From Lichenihabitans psoromatis (lineage in GTDB: Bacteria > Pseudomonadota > Alphaproteobacteria > Rhizobiales > Beijerinckiaceae): a DNA stretch of 64,000 bases. The stretch covers positions 1,981,001-2,045,000 of the forward strand of contig NZ_CP036515.1 of the NCBI RefSeq assembly GCF_004323635.1, given 5' to 3'. The position numbers were made by a program, and so were the translations under genes. The notes under the pieces are model-generated. The model saw nothing but the letters and a program-made list of their open reading frames with translations, did not search any database and was not told where the DNA came from. The stretch's first letter is position 1; every line of letters begins with the position of its first letter. Below, piece by piece: positions 1-8,141 of this stretch.

Positions 1-65
1 ACAATGGCCGTGACCATATCGTCGAGGATGGGTCCGGCGGCTTTGAGATCGACGCTGTCGGCCAT
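1..65 (-). CDS. dhaL: Dihydroxyacetone kinase subunit DhaL (partial, N-terminus only)
   Basis: Only the first 21 or so codons lie in the window; the gene runs off the left edge. The ATG overlaps the stop codon of the upstream dhaK-like gene by one base (TAATG), the usual translational coupling of the two subunits. The visible peptide starts MADSVDLKAAGPILDDM, which fits the start of a DhaL (ADP/ATP-binding) domain, but the identification rests mostly on position directly after DhaK. In the known family DhaL carries the nucleotide and DhaK covalently binds the keto-sugar. Confidence 0.6.
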   Translation of the reverse strand, partial: MADSVDLKAAGPILDDMVTAI

Positions 66-1072
66 TATTGAGCTCCTGTCACGGTCAAGCCGATCGAATG
101 CGCCGGGGCGGCGATCAGGCGGTCGAGTTCCGCATCGAGCCGCGTCACGGTGATCGAGGCGCCCATCATCTCGAGCGAGGTGAAGTAATTGCCGATGAAG
201 CGATGCCGGATCGTGATCCCATGGCTCGCCAGGATTTCGACGACGTGCCCATAGAGGATGTAGAGCTCCATGACGGGCGTCGCGCCGAGGCCCGAGACCA
301 GCACCGCAACCTCGTCGCCGCGCTCGAACGGTAGGTCCGGCACGATGGTGTCGAGCATCAGGGCCGCCATATCCTTGGCGGGCTTGGTCGGCATCACCGC
401 GATGCCCGGCTCGCCATGATGGCCGATACCGACCTCCATTTCGCCGTCCTTGATGATGAAATTCGGCTTGCCAGCGGCCGGGATCGTGCACGCCGACAGG
501 CCGATGCCGACGCTGCGGGTGTTGTCGATCGCCTTCTGGGCGACCGCGATCACGGCGTCGAGATCGGCGCCCTCAGCGGCCAGCGCCGCCGCCGCTTTCC
601 ACATGAACACCTCGCCGGCCACGCCGCGCCGCTTTGATCGCTGGTCCACCGGGGCCGAGGCCGCGTCGTCATTGGCCACGACGGTCTTGACGGTCAGCCC
701 CTCGCGTTCGGCCAGCCGTACCGCCATTTTGACGTTCATGTTGTCGCCGGCGTAATTGCCATAGAGGCAAGCGACGCCGCGCCCGCCATCCGCCGCCTTG
801 AAGGCAGCCTCGAAGGCGCGGGCGGTCGGGGATGCGAAAACCTCGCCGATCGCGACGGCATCGACGAGCCCCGGGCCGACGAAGCCGACGAAAGCGGGCT
901 CGTGGCCCGATCCGCCGCCCGTCACAATGCCGACGCGGCCCTGCTGCGGGACCGCGACGGCGCGGATGACCCGGTTATGGCTGGTGCGGGCGAGAAGATC
1001 CGCATGCGCTGCCGTGAGGCCGACGAGCGCATCCTCGACGACGTTATCGGGATCGTTGATGATCCGGTTCAT
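65..1072 (-). CDS. dhaK: DhaK-type keto-sugar kinase, substrate-binding subunit (dihydroxyacetone/erythrulose kinase)
   Basis: About 335 aa. The GGGSGHEP motif near residues 52-59 and the GHHGEPG motif near 217-223 are the two DhaK signatures; the second holds the histidine that forms the hemiaminal with the keto substrate. I chose the ATG at 1072 because GAGGA precedes it and it lies 16 bp after the upstream SDR stop; a longer in-frame reading to 1132 would run into that SDR gene. Separate DhaK and DhaL genes are seen in bacteria using dihydroxyacetone, and related DAK-family kinases phosphorylate D- or L-erythrulose in tetritol pathways. The adjacent threitol-dehydrogenase-like SDR and sugar ABC transporter favour a tetrulose or dihydroxyacetone substrate. 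Which one cannot be read from the sequence. Confidence 0.88.
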   Translation of the reverse strand: MNRIINDPDNVVEDALVGLTAAHADLLARTSHNRVIRAVAVPQQGRVGIVTGGGSGHEPAFVGFVGPGLVDAVAIGEVFASPTARAFEAAFKAADGGRGVACLYGNYAGDNMNVKMAVRLAEREGLTVKTVVANDDAASAPVDQRSKRRGVAGEVFMWKAAAALAAEGADLDAVIAVAQKAIDNTRSVGIGLSACTIPAAGKPNFIIKDGEMEVGIGHHGEPGIAVMPTKPAKDMAALMLDTIVPDLPFERGDEVAVLVSGLGATPVMELYILYGHVVEILASHGITIRHRFIGNYFTSLEMMGASITVTRLDAELDRLIAAPAHSIGLTVTGAQ

Positions 1073-1088
1073 GCTGAGGTCCTCGTTG

Positions 1089-1856
1089 TCATTGGATGGT
1101 GTAGCCGCCGTCGATGGCGAGATCGGCGCCATTGATCATCGCGGCGGCCGGGGTCGCGAGATAAAACGCCGCAAGCGCGATCTCTTCCGGTTGGGCGAAG
1201 CGGCGAGACGGAATGAGCTTCTTCATGGCCTCGCCGATGTCACCGGCCCAAGCCTTGCGCCCGAGTTCGGTCTCGACGACGGTCGGGCTGATGGCGTTGA
1301 CCGTGATGCCCTTCGGGCCCCATTCCAAGGCCAGCACTTTGGTCATGCCGACGATCGCGGCCTTGCTGGTGCAGTAGGCCACATGGGATTGCAGCGCCAC
1401 CGAGGCGGCCTGTGACGCCAGATTGATGATGCGGCCGGAGCCCTGCTTCAGCATGTGCAGGCCCGCCGCCTGCGAAAACAGGAAGGGCGCCGTCAGATTG
1501 ATCTGCATCGTGAGATCCCAATCGGCGCGGGTCGCCTCCTCGGCAGGCGCAAGGCGCGCGACTCCGGCATTGTTGACGAGGATATCGATGCGGCCGAACT
1601 CCGCCGCGATCCGATCGATGCTCTGCTTGGGCGCGCCATCCTCCGCGACATCCGCCTCGATCCCAAGATGACCGTGTCCTACGAGCGCGGCGGCGGCGGC
1701 GGCGACCTTTGGGTCACGGTCGATGAGGGCCAGCCGCGCGCCGCGTTCGGCAAACAGAGTCGCGATCGCGAGACCGATGCCGCTCGCGCCGCCGGTCACG
1801 ACCGCGGTCTTGCCGGTCAGCGAAAAGGCCTTGTCGAAGGTGAAGTCGTCGGACAC
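1089..1856 (-). CDS. SDR-family polyol dehydrogenase (D-threitol dehydrogenase / GolD-like)
   Basis: About 255 aa, classical short-chain dehydrogenase: TGGASGIG cofactor motif near residues 21-28, NNAG near 94-97, and a YCTSK catalytic Tyr-Lys pair near 161-165. The C-terminal stretch ending in DGGYTIQ and the segment LALEWGPKGITVNAISPT strongly resemble the GolD / D-threitol dehydrogenase subgroup as I remember it. It probably oxidises a C4-C5 polyol to the ketose with NAD+, feeding the DhaK/L kinase encoded next. The start is GTG at 1856 with AAGGA just upstream. It lies between the DeoR repressor and dhaK in a long minus-strand operon. The exact substrate is inference. Confidence 0.82.
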   Translation of the reverse strand: MSDDFTFDKAFSLTGKTAVVTGGASGIGLAIATLFAERGARLALIDRDPKVAAAAAALVGHGHLGIEADVAEDGAPKQSIDRIAAEFGRIDILVNNAGVARLAPAEEATRADWDLTMQINLTAPFLFSQAAGLHMLKQGSGRIINLASQAASVALQSHVAYCTSKAAIVGMTKVLALEWGPKGITVNAISPTVVETELGRKAWAGDIGEAMKKLIPSRRFAQPEEIALAAFYLATPAAAMINGADLAIDGGYTIQ

Positions 1857-1907
1857 GAAGTTTCCTTTCTGGTTCGGTGACGTGGTGGAGATGTCAGGCG
1901 CGGGTGA

Positions 1908-2723
1908 TCAGCACGGCACGACGGTCAGGTTGACCTTCTGGTCGCGAAGGCGTTGTCGCTCGGCCTCCGGCAGTCCATCGTCGGTGATGACGTCGTCGAA
2001 GGCGTCGAGACCGATCAGCCGGTTCAGAGCCGTGACGCCGAACTTGCTGCTATCGACGATCAGGACCCTACGGTCGGCGACGCTCATCAAGGCGCGTTTG
2101 ATCTTCAACACCTCATCGTCCTGATGAAAGACGACGCCGCCAAAAACGGCGGAGGTCGACATGAAAACCGTGTTGGCGCGCAGCGTCGCGATGACGGTCT
2201 CGCAGGTGAGCCCGAAAAACGCGTTCAGCCGCGCATTATGGGTTCCGCCGAGCGCGATCAGCTTGATGCCATGCGCTTCCTTCAGCCGGTCGATCATGGC
2301 GAGGCCGTTGGTGATCACCGTCAAGGGCGTCAGGCGGGACAAATGCGGCGCGATCATCAGGGTGGTGGTCGATTCGTCGAGCAACAACGTCTGACCGGGA
2401 TGGACCAGCGCGGCCGCCGCGCGAGCGATGGCGGTCTTCTGCCGCTCGGCGAGATGCGAGCGATAGCCGAAACTACTCTCGACCGAACTCGACTCGTGCA
2501 GCGTCACGCCGCCGTGCTGTTTGCGAACCATGCCTTGTTCGGCCAGGGCATCGAGGTCGCGATGGATGGTCATGCGGCTGACGCCGAAGCGGGACGCCAA
2601 TTCGTCGACCTGCGCCGAGCCCGAGCGGATGATCTGCTCGAGCATCAGCTTGCGCCGGTTCTCGATCGCGCGTGCGCCACGGGCCGGGTCGGAGGTGAGA
2701 GGGTCCGCCGCGCTCGTCGGCAA
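1908..2723 (-). CDS. DeoR-family transcriptional repressor of the polyol locus
   Basis: About 271 aa. The N-terminal winged helix-turn-helix (about residues 20-75) carries the DeoR pattern ELASRFGVSRMTIHRDL, followed by a DeoRC sensor domain with the DESTTT and ITNGL motifs that bind sugar phosphates. The start is a TTG with GGAG about 8 nt upstream; ATG codons further in would cut into the DNA-binding helix. It sits inside the operon it presumably controls, between the ABC transporter and the SDR. DeoR regulators usually repress until a phosphorylated intermediate binds; here that would be the product of the FGGY kinase or DhaK. The palindrome at 6520-6537 is the only obvious operator candidate. 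Confidence 0.88.
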   Translation of the reverse strand: MPTSAADPLTSDPARGARAIENRRKLMLEQIIRSGSAQVDELASRFGVSRMTIHRDLDALAEQGMVRKQHGGVTLHESSSVESSFGYRSHLAERQKTAIARAAAALVHPGQTLLLDESTTTLMIAPHLSRLTPLTVITNGLAMIDRLKEAHGIKLIALGGTHNARLNAFFGLTCETVIATLRANTVFMSTSAVFGGVVFHQDDEVLKIKRALMSVADRRVLIVDSSKFGVTALNRLIGLDAFDDVITDDGLPEAERQRLRDQKVNLTVVPC

Positions 2724-2747
2724 GGCTAGCTCCAGTTCAGGTCGGCA

Positions 2748-2772
2748 CCGGGGACACAGAATGCGCCCCCGG
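2748..2772. repeat. Intercistronic hairpin after the binding-protein gene
   Basis: Perfect 6-bp GC arms (CCGGGG at 2748-2753 and CCCCGG at 2767-2772) separate the binding-protein stop from the DeoR start. No U-tract follows, so it looks like an mRNA-stabilising or attenuating hairpin. Such elements often keep binding-protein mRNA in excess over the downstream genes; this role is inferred. Confidence 0.35.
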
Positions 2773-2784
2773 CTAGGCTAGTGT

Positions 2785-3813
2785 TTACTGGTTGGCATAG
2801 TCGCCCGAGGCGAGGTTCTGCTTCACCAGCTCCGGCAAGCCTTCGATGAACTTGTCGGAATGGTCGAACAACTGGTCGTAATACTTATCCACCGAAGCCT
2901 TGGTGATGCCGGGCATTTTCAGCATCATGAGGGCCGGCGGCTTCTTGCCATTCAGGTAGTCGATCGCGACCTGCATGGCTTCGCCGAGTTCGAGCGCGCC
3001 ATTTTGCAGATTGGTCTGGACCATGTCGCCCGAACGGAGGGCGCGGAGGCCATCCTTGATGCCGTCGACGCCGGAAACGGGAATCTTCCCGTTCATGCCC
3101 TTTTCCTTGAGGGCTTGCACGGCACCGATCGCCATATCGTCGTTTTCGGAGATCACGCCATTGATGTCCTGGCCATAGCGCGAGAGCCAATCCTGCATCA
3201 GCTTATAACCCTGCGTCCGGTCCCAGTTGGCGGTCTGCATCGCCAGGACCTTGATGCCGGTGTTCTTGGCCAGGATGTTCTGCACGCCGGTTGTGCGGTC
3301 CGTCGCGCCGGATTGGCCGATGGGGCCCTGCAGCACCACGACATTGCCCTTGCCCTTGAGCGCGTCGACGACCGCCTGAGCCTCCTGTTCGCCGGCTGCG
3401 ACATCGTCCGGCCCGAGATAGGCGACGAGCTGCTTGGCGGCCGGACCCGAAATGCTGGCATTGGTGGCGAAGACCGGAATGCCGGCCTTGACGGCCTGAT
3501 CGATCTGCGGACCGAGCGTGGAGGAGTTCACCGGAACGATGACGATCGCATCGACCTTTTGGTTGATGAACTGCTGGATCTGCGAAATCTGCGTATTCAC
3601 GTCGTCCTTCGCGCTCTGCCACAACAACGTCGCGTTGCCGGCTTTGGCGACGGCCTCGGCGCCTTGTTTGCCCCAGGCGATGAAGGACGTCATGTTATAG
3701 ACCGTGAAGCCGATCGTGGGGTGAGCTTTGTCGGCCTGAGCCGGCGCGCCCATCAGGGTCGCCACGCCCGCCAGAAGAAGCGCGGCCAAGCCGCTGCGCC
3801 TTGAATGCGTCAT
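2785..3813 (-). CDS. Sugar ABC transporter periplasmic substrate-binding protein (RbsB-like)
   Basis: About 342 aa. It has a Sec signal peptide (positively charged MTHSRRS, hydrophobic core, cleavage after APAQA near residue 27), followed by a type-1 periplasmic binding fold of the ribose/galactose class. Family segments visible are the IGFTVYN start of the mature protein, IVPVNSSTLGPQI, and VSENDDMAIGAVQALKEKG. I chose the ATG at 3813, which has GGAGGAAA 7-8 nt upstream. It is encoded directly after the permease gene and delivers substrate to the permease and ATPase of this operon. The ligand is probably a small polyol, judged from the enzymes of the locus rather than from the protein itself. 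Confidence 0.9.
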   Translation of the reverse strand: MTHSRRSGLAALLLAGVATLMGAPAQADKAHPTIGFTVYNMTSFIAWGKQGAEAVAKAGNATLLWQSAKDDVNTQISQIQQFINQKVDAIVIVPVNSSTLGPQIDQAVKAGIPVFATNASISGPAAKQLVAYLGPDDVAAGEQEAQAVVDALKGKGNVVVLQGPIGQSGATDRTTGVQNILAKNTGIKVLAMQTANWDRTQGYKLMQDWLSRYGQDINGVISENDDMAIGAVQALKEKGMNGKIPVSGVDGIKDGLRALRSGDMVQTNLQNGALELGEAMQVAIDYLNGKKPPALMMLKMPGITKASVDKYYDQLFDHSDKFIEGLPELVKQNLASGDYANQ

Positions 3814-3859
3814 TCGATGTTTCCTCCAGTGTTTTTTTGGGTCGTCCACGGTCAGACGA

Positions 3860-4864
3860 TCAGTCGTCTTTCCGATTCAGGGTGGAGTCGATGAAGACCG
3901 CTCCGATGATGATCACGCCCTTGATGATGAGCTGGTAGAAGGGCGAAACGTTCAGGATGTTCAGGCCATTATCGAGCACGCCGATAATCATGAAGCCGAA
4001 CACCGTGCCGAAGATGCTGCCGCGACCGCCCATGAGGCTGATGCCGCCGATGACGGCGGCCGCGATGGCATTGAGCTCGTAACCCGCGCCGGTGGTCGAG
4101 ATCCCGGCGGTGGCGCGCGAGGCCAGCACGACGCCGGCTAACCCGGCCAGCAACCCCGATAATGTATAGACCGTCAGCCGGATACCGCGGAGATCGACAC
4201 CCGCGACCCGCGCCGCCTGCGGGTTGCCGCCGGTCGCGTAGATGTGCATGCCAAGGCGGGTTCGCGACAGCAGGATCCACGAGCCGAGCACCGCCAGGAT
4301 CATCAGAAGCACCGGCACGGGGAACCCATAGATGTCGCCGCTGACCGCAAGGAACGGGTCGGACAGGCCGGAAATCGGCTGGCCGTCACTCAGGACGTAG
4401 GCGATGCCGAGCGCGATCGTCATCGTGCCCAGCGTCGCCACGAAGGCCGGTACGCGGGCGACCGCCACCAGCAAACCATTGGTGAGGCCGATCGCGCCGC
4501 CGGCCAGCACGCCGGTCAGCACCGCCGCCACCGTGAAGCCGACGCCATCCCGCTGCGCCACCAGGGCGGCCGCGACGCCCGCCATCCCGACGACGCTGCC
4601 GACCGACAGGTCGATGCCTCCGGTCAGGATCACGTAGGTGGCCCCGGTCGCCAGCAGCGCATTGGTCGAAACCTGCAGCAGAACGACGTTGAAGTTCGAG
4701 AGTGTAAAGAAGCTGCCGTTCGAGACGCCGAGCACGCCGACGAAGACGATGAGGATCAGCACGAGCGCGTAGCGCAGCAACAGGTCGCGCAGGTTGAAGC
4801 GCGACGGCGGCGCCATGGGGACCGTCAGGGCGGCCGTCGAAACGGGAGCGTCGCTAGGCTGCAT
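3860..4864 (-). CDS. Sugar ABC transporter permease (RbsC-like)
   Basis: About 334 aa, strongly hydrophobic with roughly 8-10 membrane segments and a short polar N-terminus. The central GGIDLSVGSVVGM motif is the hallmark of the RbsC/XylH/AraH branched permease family. It forms the membrane channel of the sugar importer with the ATPase, whose gene overlaps this one by 11 bp (4854-4864), showing translational coupling. The binding-protein gene follows 46 bp downstream. Confidence 0.92.
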   Translation of the reverse strand: MQPSDAPVSTAALTVPMAPPSRFNLRDLLLRYALVLILIVFVGVLGVSNGSFFTLSNFNVVLLQVSTNALLATGATYVILTGGIDLSVGSVVGMAGVAAALVAQRDGVGFTVAAVLTGVLAGGAIGLTNGLLVAVARVPAFVATLGTMTIALGIAYVLSDGQPISGLSDPFLAVSGDIYGFPVPVLLMILAVLGSWILLSRTRLGMHIYATGGNPQAARVAGVDLRGIRLTVYTLSGLLAGLAGVVLASRATAGISTTGAGYELNAIAAAVIGGISLMGGRGSIFGTVFGFMIIGVLDNGLNILNVSPFYQLIIKGVIIIGAVFIDSTLNRKDD

Positions 4865-6437
4865 GTTTGGTCTTTCCCATGGCGAAACGCAGGATGGCTT
4901 CCTGGCTCACCTCGTCGCGGGACAACTCGCCCGCGATGGCGCCGCCGCGCATCACCAAAATGCGATGACTAAGATTGATGAGTTCGGGCATGTCGGAGGA
5001 GGCGAGCAGAACCGCGACACCACTATCGGCAAGTTCCTGGACGAGTTTGTAGATTTCGCTCCGGGCTCCGACGTCGATGCCGCGCGTCGGCTCGTCGAGG
5101 ATCAGCAGCTTCGGCGTACCGGTCACGAGCCAGCGCGCGATCGCGATCTTCTGCTGATTGCCGCCGCTGAGATGAGAGAGCGTCTGCGTCAGCTTGGAAT
5201 ATTTGACCCGGGTGCGCCCCAGCACGTCCAGCGTGCGGGTACGGCGCTCCGCATGGTCGACGAAACCGGCCGCGTTGGTGAACCGATCGAGATGCGGCAG
5301 CGTCACATTGTCGAGGATCGACAGCGACGTCAGGACGCCTGCGAGCTTGCGATCCTCCGGCACCATGGCGAGGCCGCGCCGGATCGAGGCCGCGGGATTG
5401 CCGAGCCCGAACGGTTGGCCATCGACCGAAACCGAGCCGGTGGCGCGCCGCAGCCCGAACAGACCTTCAAGCAATTCGCTGCGGCCGGCGCCGACGAGGC
5501 CGCCAAGGCCGACGATCTCGCCCGCCTTCACGCTGAACGAGGTCGATGCGCCGTAACCTGCGACCCGCAGGTCCTGCACCTCCAGAACCGTACGGTCGGA
5601 GCGTGAGAGCTTACGGTCCGGAAACAGATCCGGGACGTCGCGCCCGACCATGTCGGCGATGATCTGCCGCTCCGTCAGGGCGCTGGTCGGGTCGTGCCGG
5701 ATGAAGGCCCCATCCCGCATGATCGCGACCGTATCGGAGATCTGCTCGATCTCTTCCATGCGATGGCTTGTGTAAAGAATACAGGCTCCGCGTGAGCGCA
5801 TGACGCGGATCACGCGAAACAGCTGCTCGGTTTCGCGCGTGCTGAGCGAGGAACTCGGCTCGTCCATGAGCACGATGCTGCTGTCGCGGGAGGTGGCCTT
5901 GATGATCTCGATCATCTGGGTCGAGGCCACACCGAGGCGCCGCATCGAGGCCTGCGGGTCGATGTCGAGACCGAATTCCTCGAGCAGACGACGCGCCTCG
6001 GCCACCATGTCGCCGCGACGCAGGAAGCCGAACACAGACGTCTTCTCGCGCCCGATCATCAGGTTCTCCCACACCTTCATGTCTGGGATGGGCAGCAATT
6101 CCTGCGGGATGATGGAAACGCCGAGCTGCTGGGCGTGGCGCGGATCGAAGACGTAGACCGGCACGCCCTTGATGGTCAGGATCCCCTTATCGGGCGCGAG
6201 TTGGCCCGATATGATCTTGAACAGGGTTGATTTGCCGGCCCCGTTCTCGCCCGCCAGCACGTTGACGGTGCCCGGCTCGAACCGAGCCGTGATGTCGCGC
6301 AGCACCGGGATTCCGTCGAAGCCTTTGAACAGGCCATTGAACGCCAGCGCCGGACCAGACGGGAGCGCGTCCGGCGTGGCGGCGTGAGAGGTGGGTCGTT
6401 CCTCCTGCTTCGGCTGATCGGCTGATCGCTGATCCAT
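4854..6437 (-). CDS. Sugar ABC transporter ATPase with two ABC domains (RbsA/XylG-like)
   Basis: About 527 aa with two tandem nucleotide-binding domains, as in RbsA, XylG and MglA. The first has a canonical Walker A GENGAGKST near residue 65. The second has the degenerate GLVGAGRSE typical of this family, plus the LSGGNQQK signature and an ILDEPTRGIDVG Walker B. The N-terminus has about 30 low-complexity residues before the first domain. AGGA precedes a GTG-ATG pair, so the start may be 6440 or 6437. First gene of the minus-strand polyol operon, facing the FGGY kinase gene across the shared control region. Confidence 0.92.
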   Translation of the reverse strand: MDQRSADQPKQEERPTSHAATPDALPSGPALAFNGLFKGFDGIPVLRDITARFEPGTVNVLAGENGAGKSTLFKIISGQLAPDKGILTIKGVPVYVFDPRHAQQLGVSIIPQELLPIPDMKVWENLMIGREKTSVFGFLRRGDMVAEARRLLEEFGLDIDPQASMRRLGVASTQMIEIIKATSRDSSIVLMDEPSSSLSTRETEQLFRVIRVMRSRGACILYTSHRMEEIEQISDTVAIMRDGAFIRHDPTSALTERQIIADMVGRDVPDLFPDRKLSRSDRTVLEVQDLRVAGYGASTSFSVKAGEIVGLGGLVGAGRSELLEGLFGLRRATGSVSVDGQPFGLGNPAASIRRGLAMVPEDRKLAGVLTSLSILDNVTLPHLDRFTNAAGFVDHAERRTRTLDVLGRTRVKYSKLTQTLSHLSGGNQQKIAIARWLVTGTPKLLILDEPTRGIDVGARSEIYKLVQELADSGVAVLLASSDMPELINLSHRILVMRGGAIAGELSRDEVSQEAILRFAMGKTKHAA

Positions 6438-6519
6438 CACAACGTTTCCTCGCTGGCATCGTCATCTGGTGTGACGTTTTTCGAGCCAGAGTGTATAAAT
6501 CACATTCTCTAGGACAAAC

Positions 6520-6537
6520 GTAACATTGCGATGTTAC
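6520..6537. promoter_or_regulatory. Palindromic operator candidate between the divergent polyol operons
   Basis: Perfect 7-bp inverted repeat GTAACAT / ATGTTAC separated by TGCG, inside the only intergenic region shared by the transporter operon (minus) and the FGGY-kinase operon (plus). Position and symmetry fit an operator for the DeoR-type repressor encoded in the locus. The assignment of this protein to this site is inference; no second copy was seen nearby. Confidence 0.45.
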
Positions 6538-6608
6538 ACGTCAAGCAAAATACACCGTCGCGCTCGTCGGGCGATATAAGTGATTTGGTCGTCGGGAAAG
6601 GGGAACGC

Positions 6609-8141
6609 ATGCTGCTCGGGCTCGATTGCGGCTCCACCGCCATCAAAGCGGTCCTGTTTGATCCAGCGGGCCGGACGGTCGCGACCGGGACCGGGAGGAC
6701 GGATCCGCGCACGCCTTTGCCGGGTCACGTCGAGCAGGACATGCCGAGCCTGTGGGCCGCTGCGGCGGGAGCCATTCGAGATGTGTTGCAACAGTCCGGC
6801 ATCGATCCGGGCGCAATCTCCTGTGTCGGCGTCACGGGTCATGGCGACGGGCTTTACCTGATCGACAGAGCGGGCACGCCTCTCGGCGCCGGCATCCAAT
6901 CGGTTGATAGTCGGGCGCATCGGATCGTCACCGGTTGGGAACGCGATGGTCGGCTTGAGGAAGCCCTGCGCCTGACGGCGCAACGACCGTCCTGCTTTGC
7001 GGCGACGGCCCTCCTGGCCTGGATCAAGCGGCATGAGCCGGAACGCTACGGCCGGATCGGTCATGTCTTGTTCTGCAAGGATTGGCTTCGACTGTGTCTG
7101 ACCGGCGTCGTGGCGACGGACCCGACCGATGCGAGCACGGCTTTCACCGATCCGCTCACGCAAGCCTACGACCCCGCGATCCTCCATCTGTTCGGGCTCG
7201 ATGATCTTGGCGGAGCGCTTCCCCCCATCCTGCCGAGTTGCGGCCGCATCGGTGTGGTCACTCAGGAGGCCGCCGCCATTACCGGCCTCCTGGCAGGAAC
7301 ACCCGTGTCGGGTGGGTTGCACGACGTGACGGCGGGAGCGGTCGGGCTCGGCAATCTCGAGGCGGGCGTCCTCTCGATCACGGCCGGCACCTTCAGCATC
7401 AACGAAACGCTATCGGATCATCTCGTCTCCGATCCGCGCTGGTCGGCCCGCGCCGGATTGCGGCTCGGCCAATGGATGAACATGTCGATCTCGCCCGCAT
7501 CGTCCAACACGGTGGATTGGTTTCTGCGCCAAGGCTACGCGGCGGAGCTTGACGCGCGGCTTGGGGGGCCATCGATCTGGACCCGCCTCGACGCCGATCT
7601 CGCGGTCGCCGCGACGGCGGATGCGCCGCTGTTTCATCCCTTTCTCTATGGATCGCCCTATAACGGGCCGGCGAGTGCCAGCTTCTTCGGCCTGCGCTCC
7701 TGGCATACACGGGCCGATATGCTGCGTGCCGTGATGGAGGGTGCCGTGTTCAATCACCGCTTTCACGCCGATGCTCTGGCGTCCCGTTTCCCGATCCACC
7801 GCGCGGGTGTGACCGGCGGCGGATCGTCAGTCCCGCGTTTCGCACAATTTTTCGCCGATGTGCTCGGTCTGCCGGTCGATATCGCCGAAGCACCGGAGGC
7901 GAGTGCGCTCGGTGCCGCGATGGCGGCCGGCGTCGGCGTCGGGCTCTATGGATCGCTGCCGGAGGCCGCCATGGCCTGTTGCCGTACCGCCGCGCGTTAC
8001 GAGCCGCATCCCGAACGGCACGCCCTGCTCAGCCAGCGCTATGCGCGCTACAGCGCCTTGGTTGAGGCCGTTCGACCACTCTGGGCCGAGATGGCCGGCA
8101 GCGCCGGACCGATGACCTCCAGCCGAGACGGTCGCTCATGA
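6609..8141 (+). CDS. FGGY-family carbohydrate (polyol) kinase, EryA/XylB-like
   Basis: About 510 aa. The N-terminal LGLDCGSTAIKAVLFD phosphate-binding motif and a C-terminal region with GVTGGGSSVPRFAQ (the adenosine motif) show an FGGY-family ASKHA kinase. The length fits erythritol, xylulose or glycerol kinases. I placed the start at the ATG at 6609, which follows GGAAAGGGG; an upstream in-frame ATG at 6531 would overlap the palindrome and add 26 residues that do not belong to the family. It overlaps the next gene by ATGA. Kinase plus GlpD-type dehydrogenase is the EryA-EryB or GlpK-GlpD logic: phosphorylate a polyol, then oxidise the polyol phosphate. The precise polyol is not determined. 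Confidence 0.88.
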   Translation: MLLGLDCGSTAIKAVLFDPAGRTVATGTGRTDPRTPLPGHVEQDMPSLWAAAAGAIRDVLQQSGIDPGAISCVGVTGHGDGLYLIDRAGTPLGAGIQSVDSRAHRIVTGWERDGRLEEALRLTAQRPSCFAATALLAWIKRHEPERYGRIGHVLFCKDWLRLCLTGVVATDPTDASTAFTDPLTQAYDPAILHLFGLDDLGGALPPILPSCGRIGVVTQEAAAITGLLAGTPVSGGLHDVTAGAVGLGNLEAGVLSITAGTFSINETLSDHLVSDPRWSARAGLRLGQWMNMSISPASSNTVDWFLRQGYAAELDARLGGPSIWTRLDADLAVAATADAPLFHPFLYGSPYNGPASASFFGLRSWHTRADMLRAVMEGAVFNHRFHADALASRFPIHRAGVTGGGSSVPRFAQFFADVLGLPVDIAEAPEASALGAAMAAGVGVGLYGSLPEAAMACCRTAARYEPHPERHALLSQRYARYSALVEAVRPLWAEMAGSAGPMTSSRDGRS

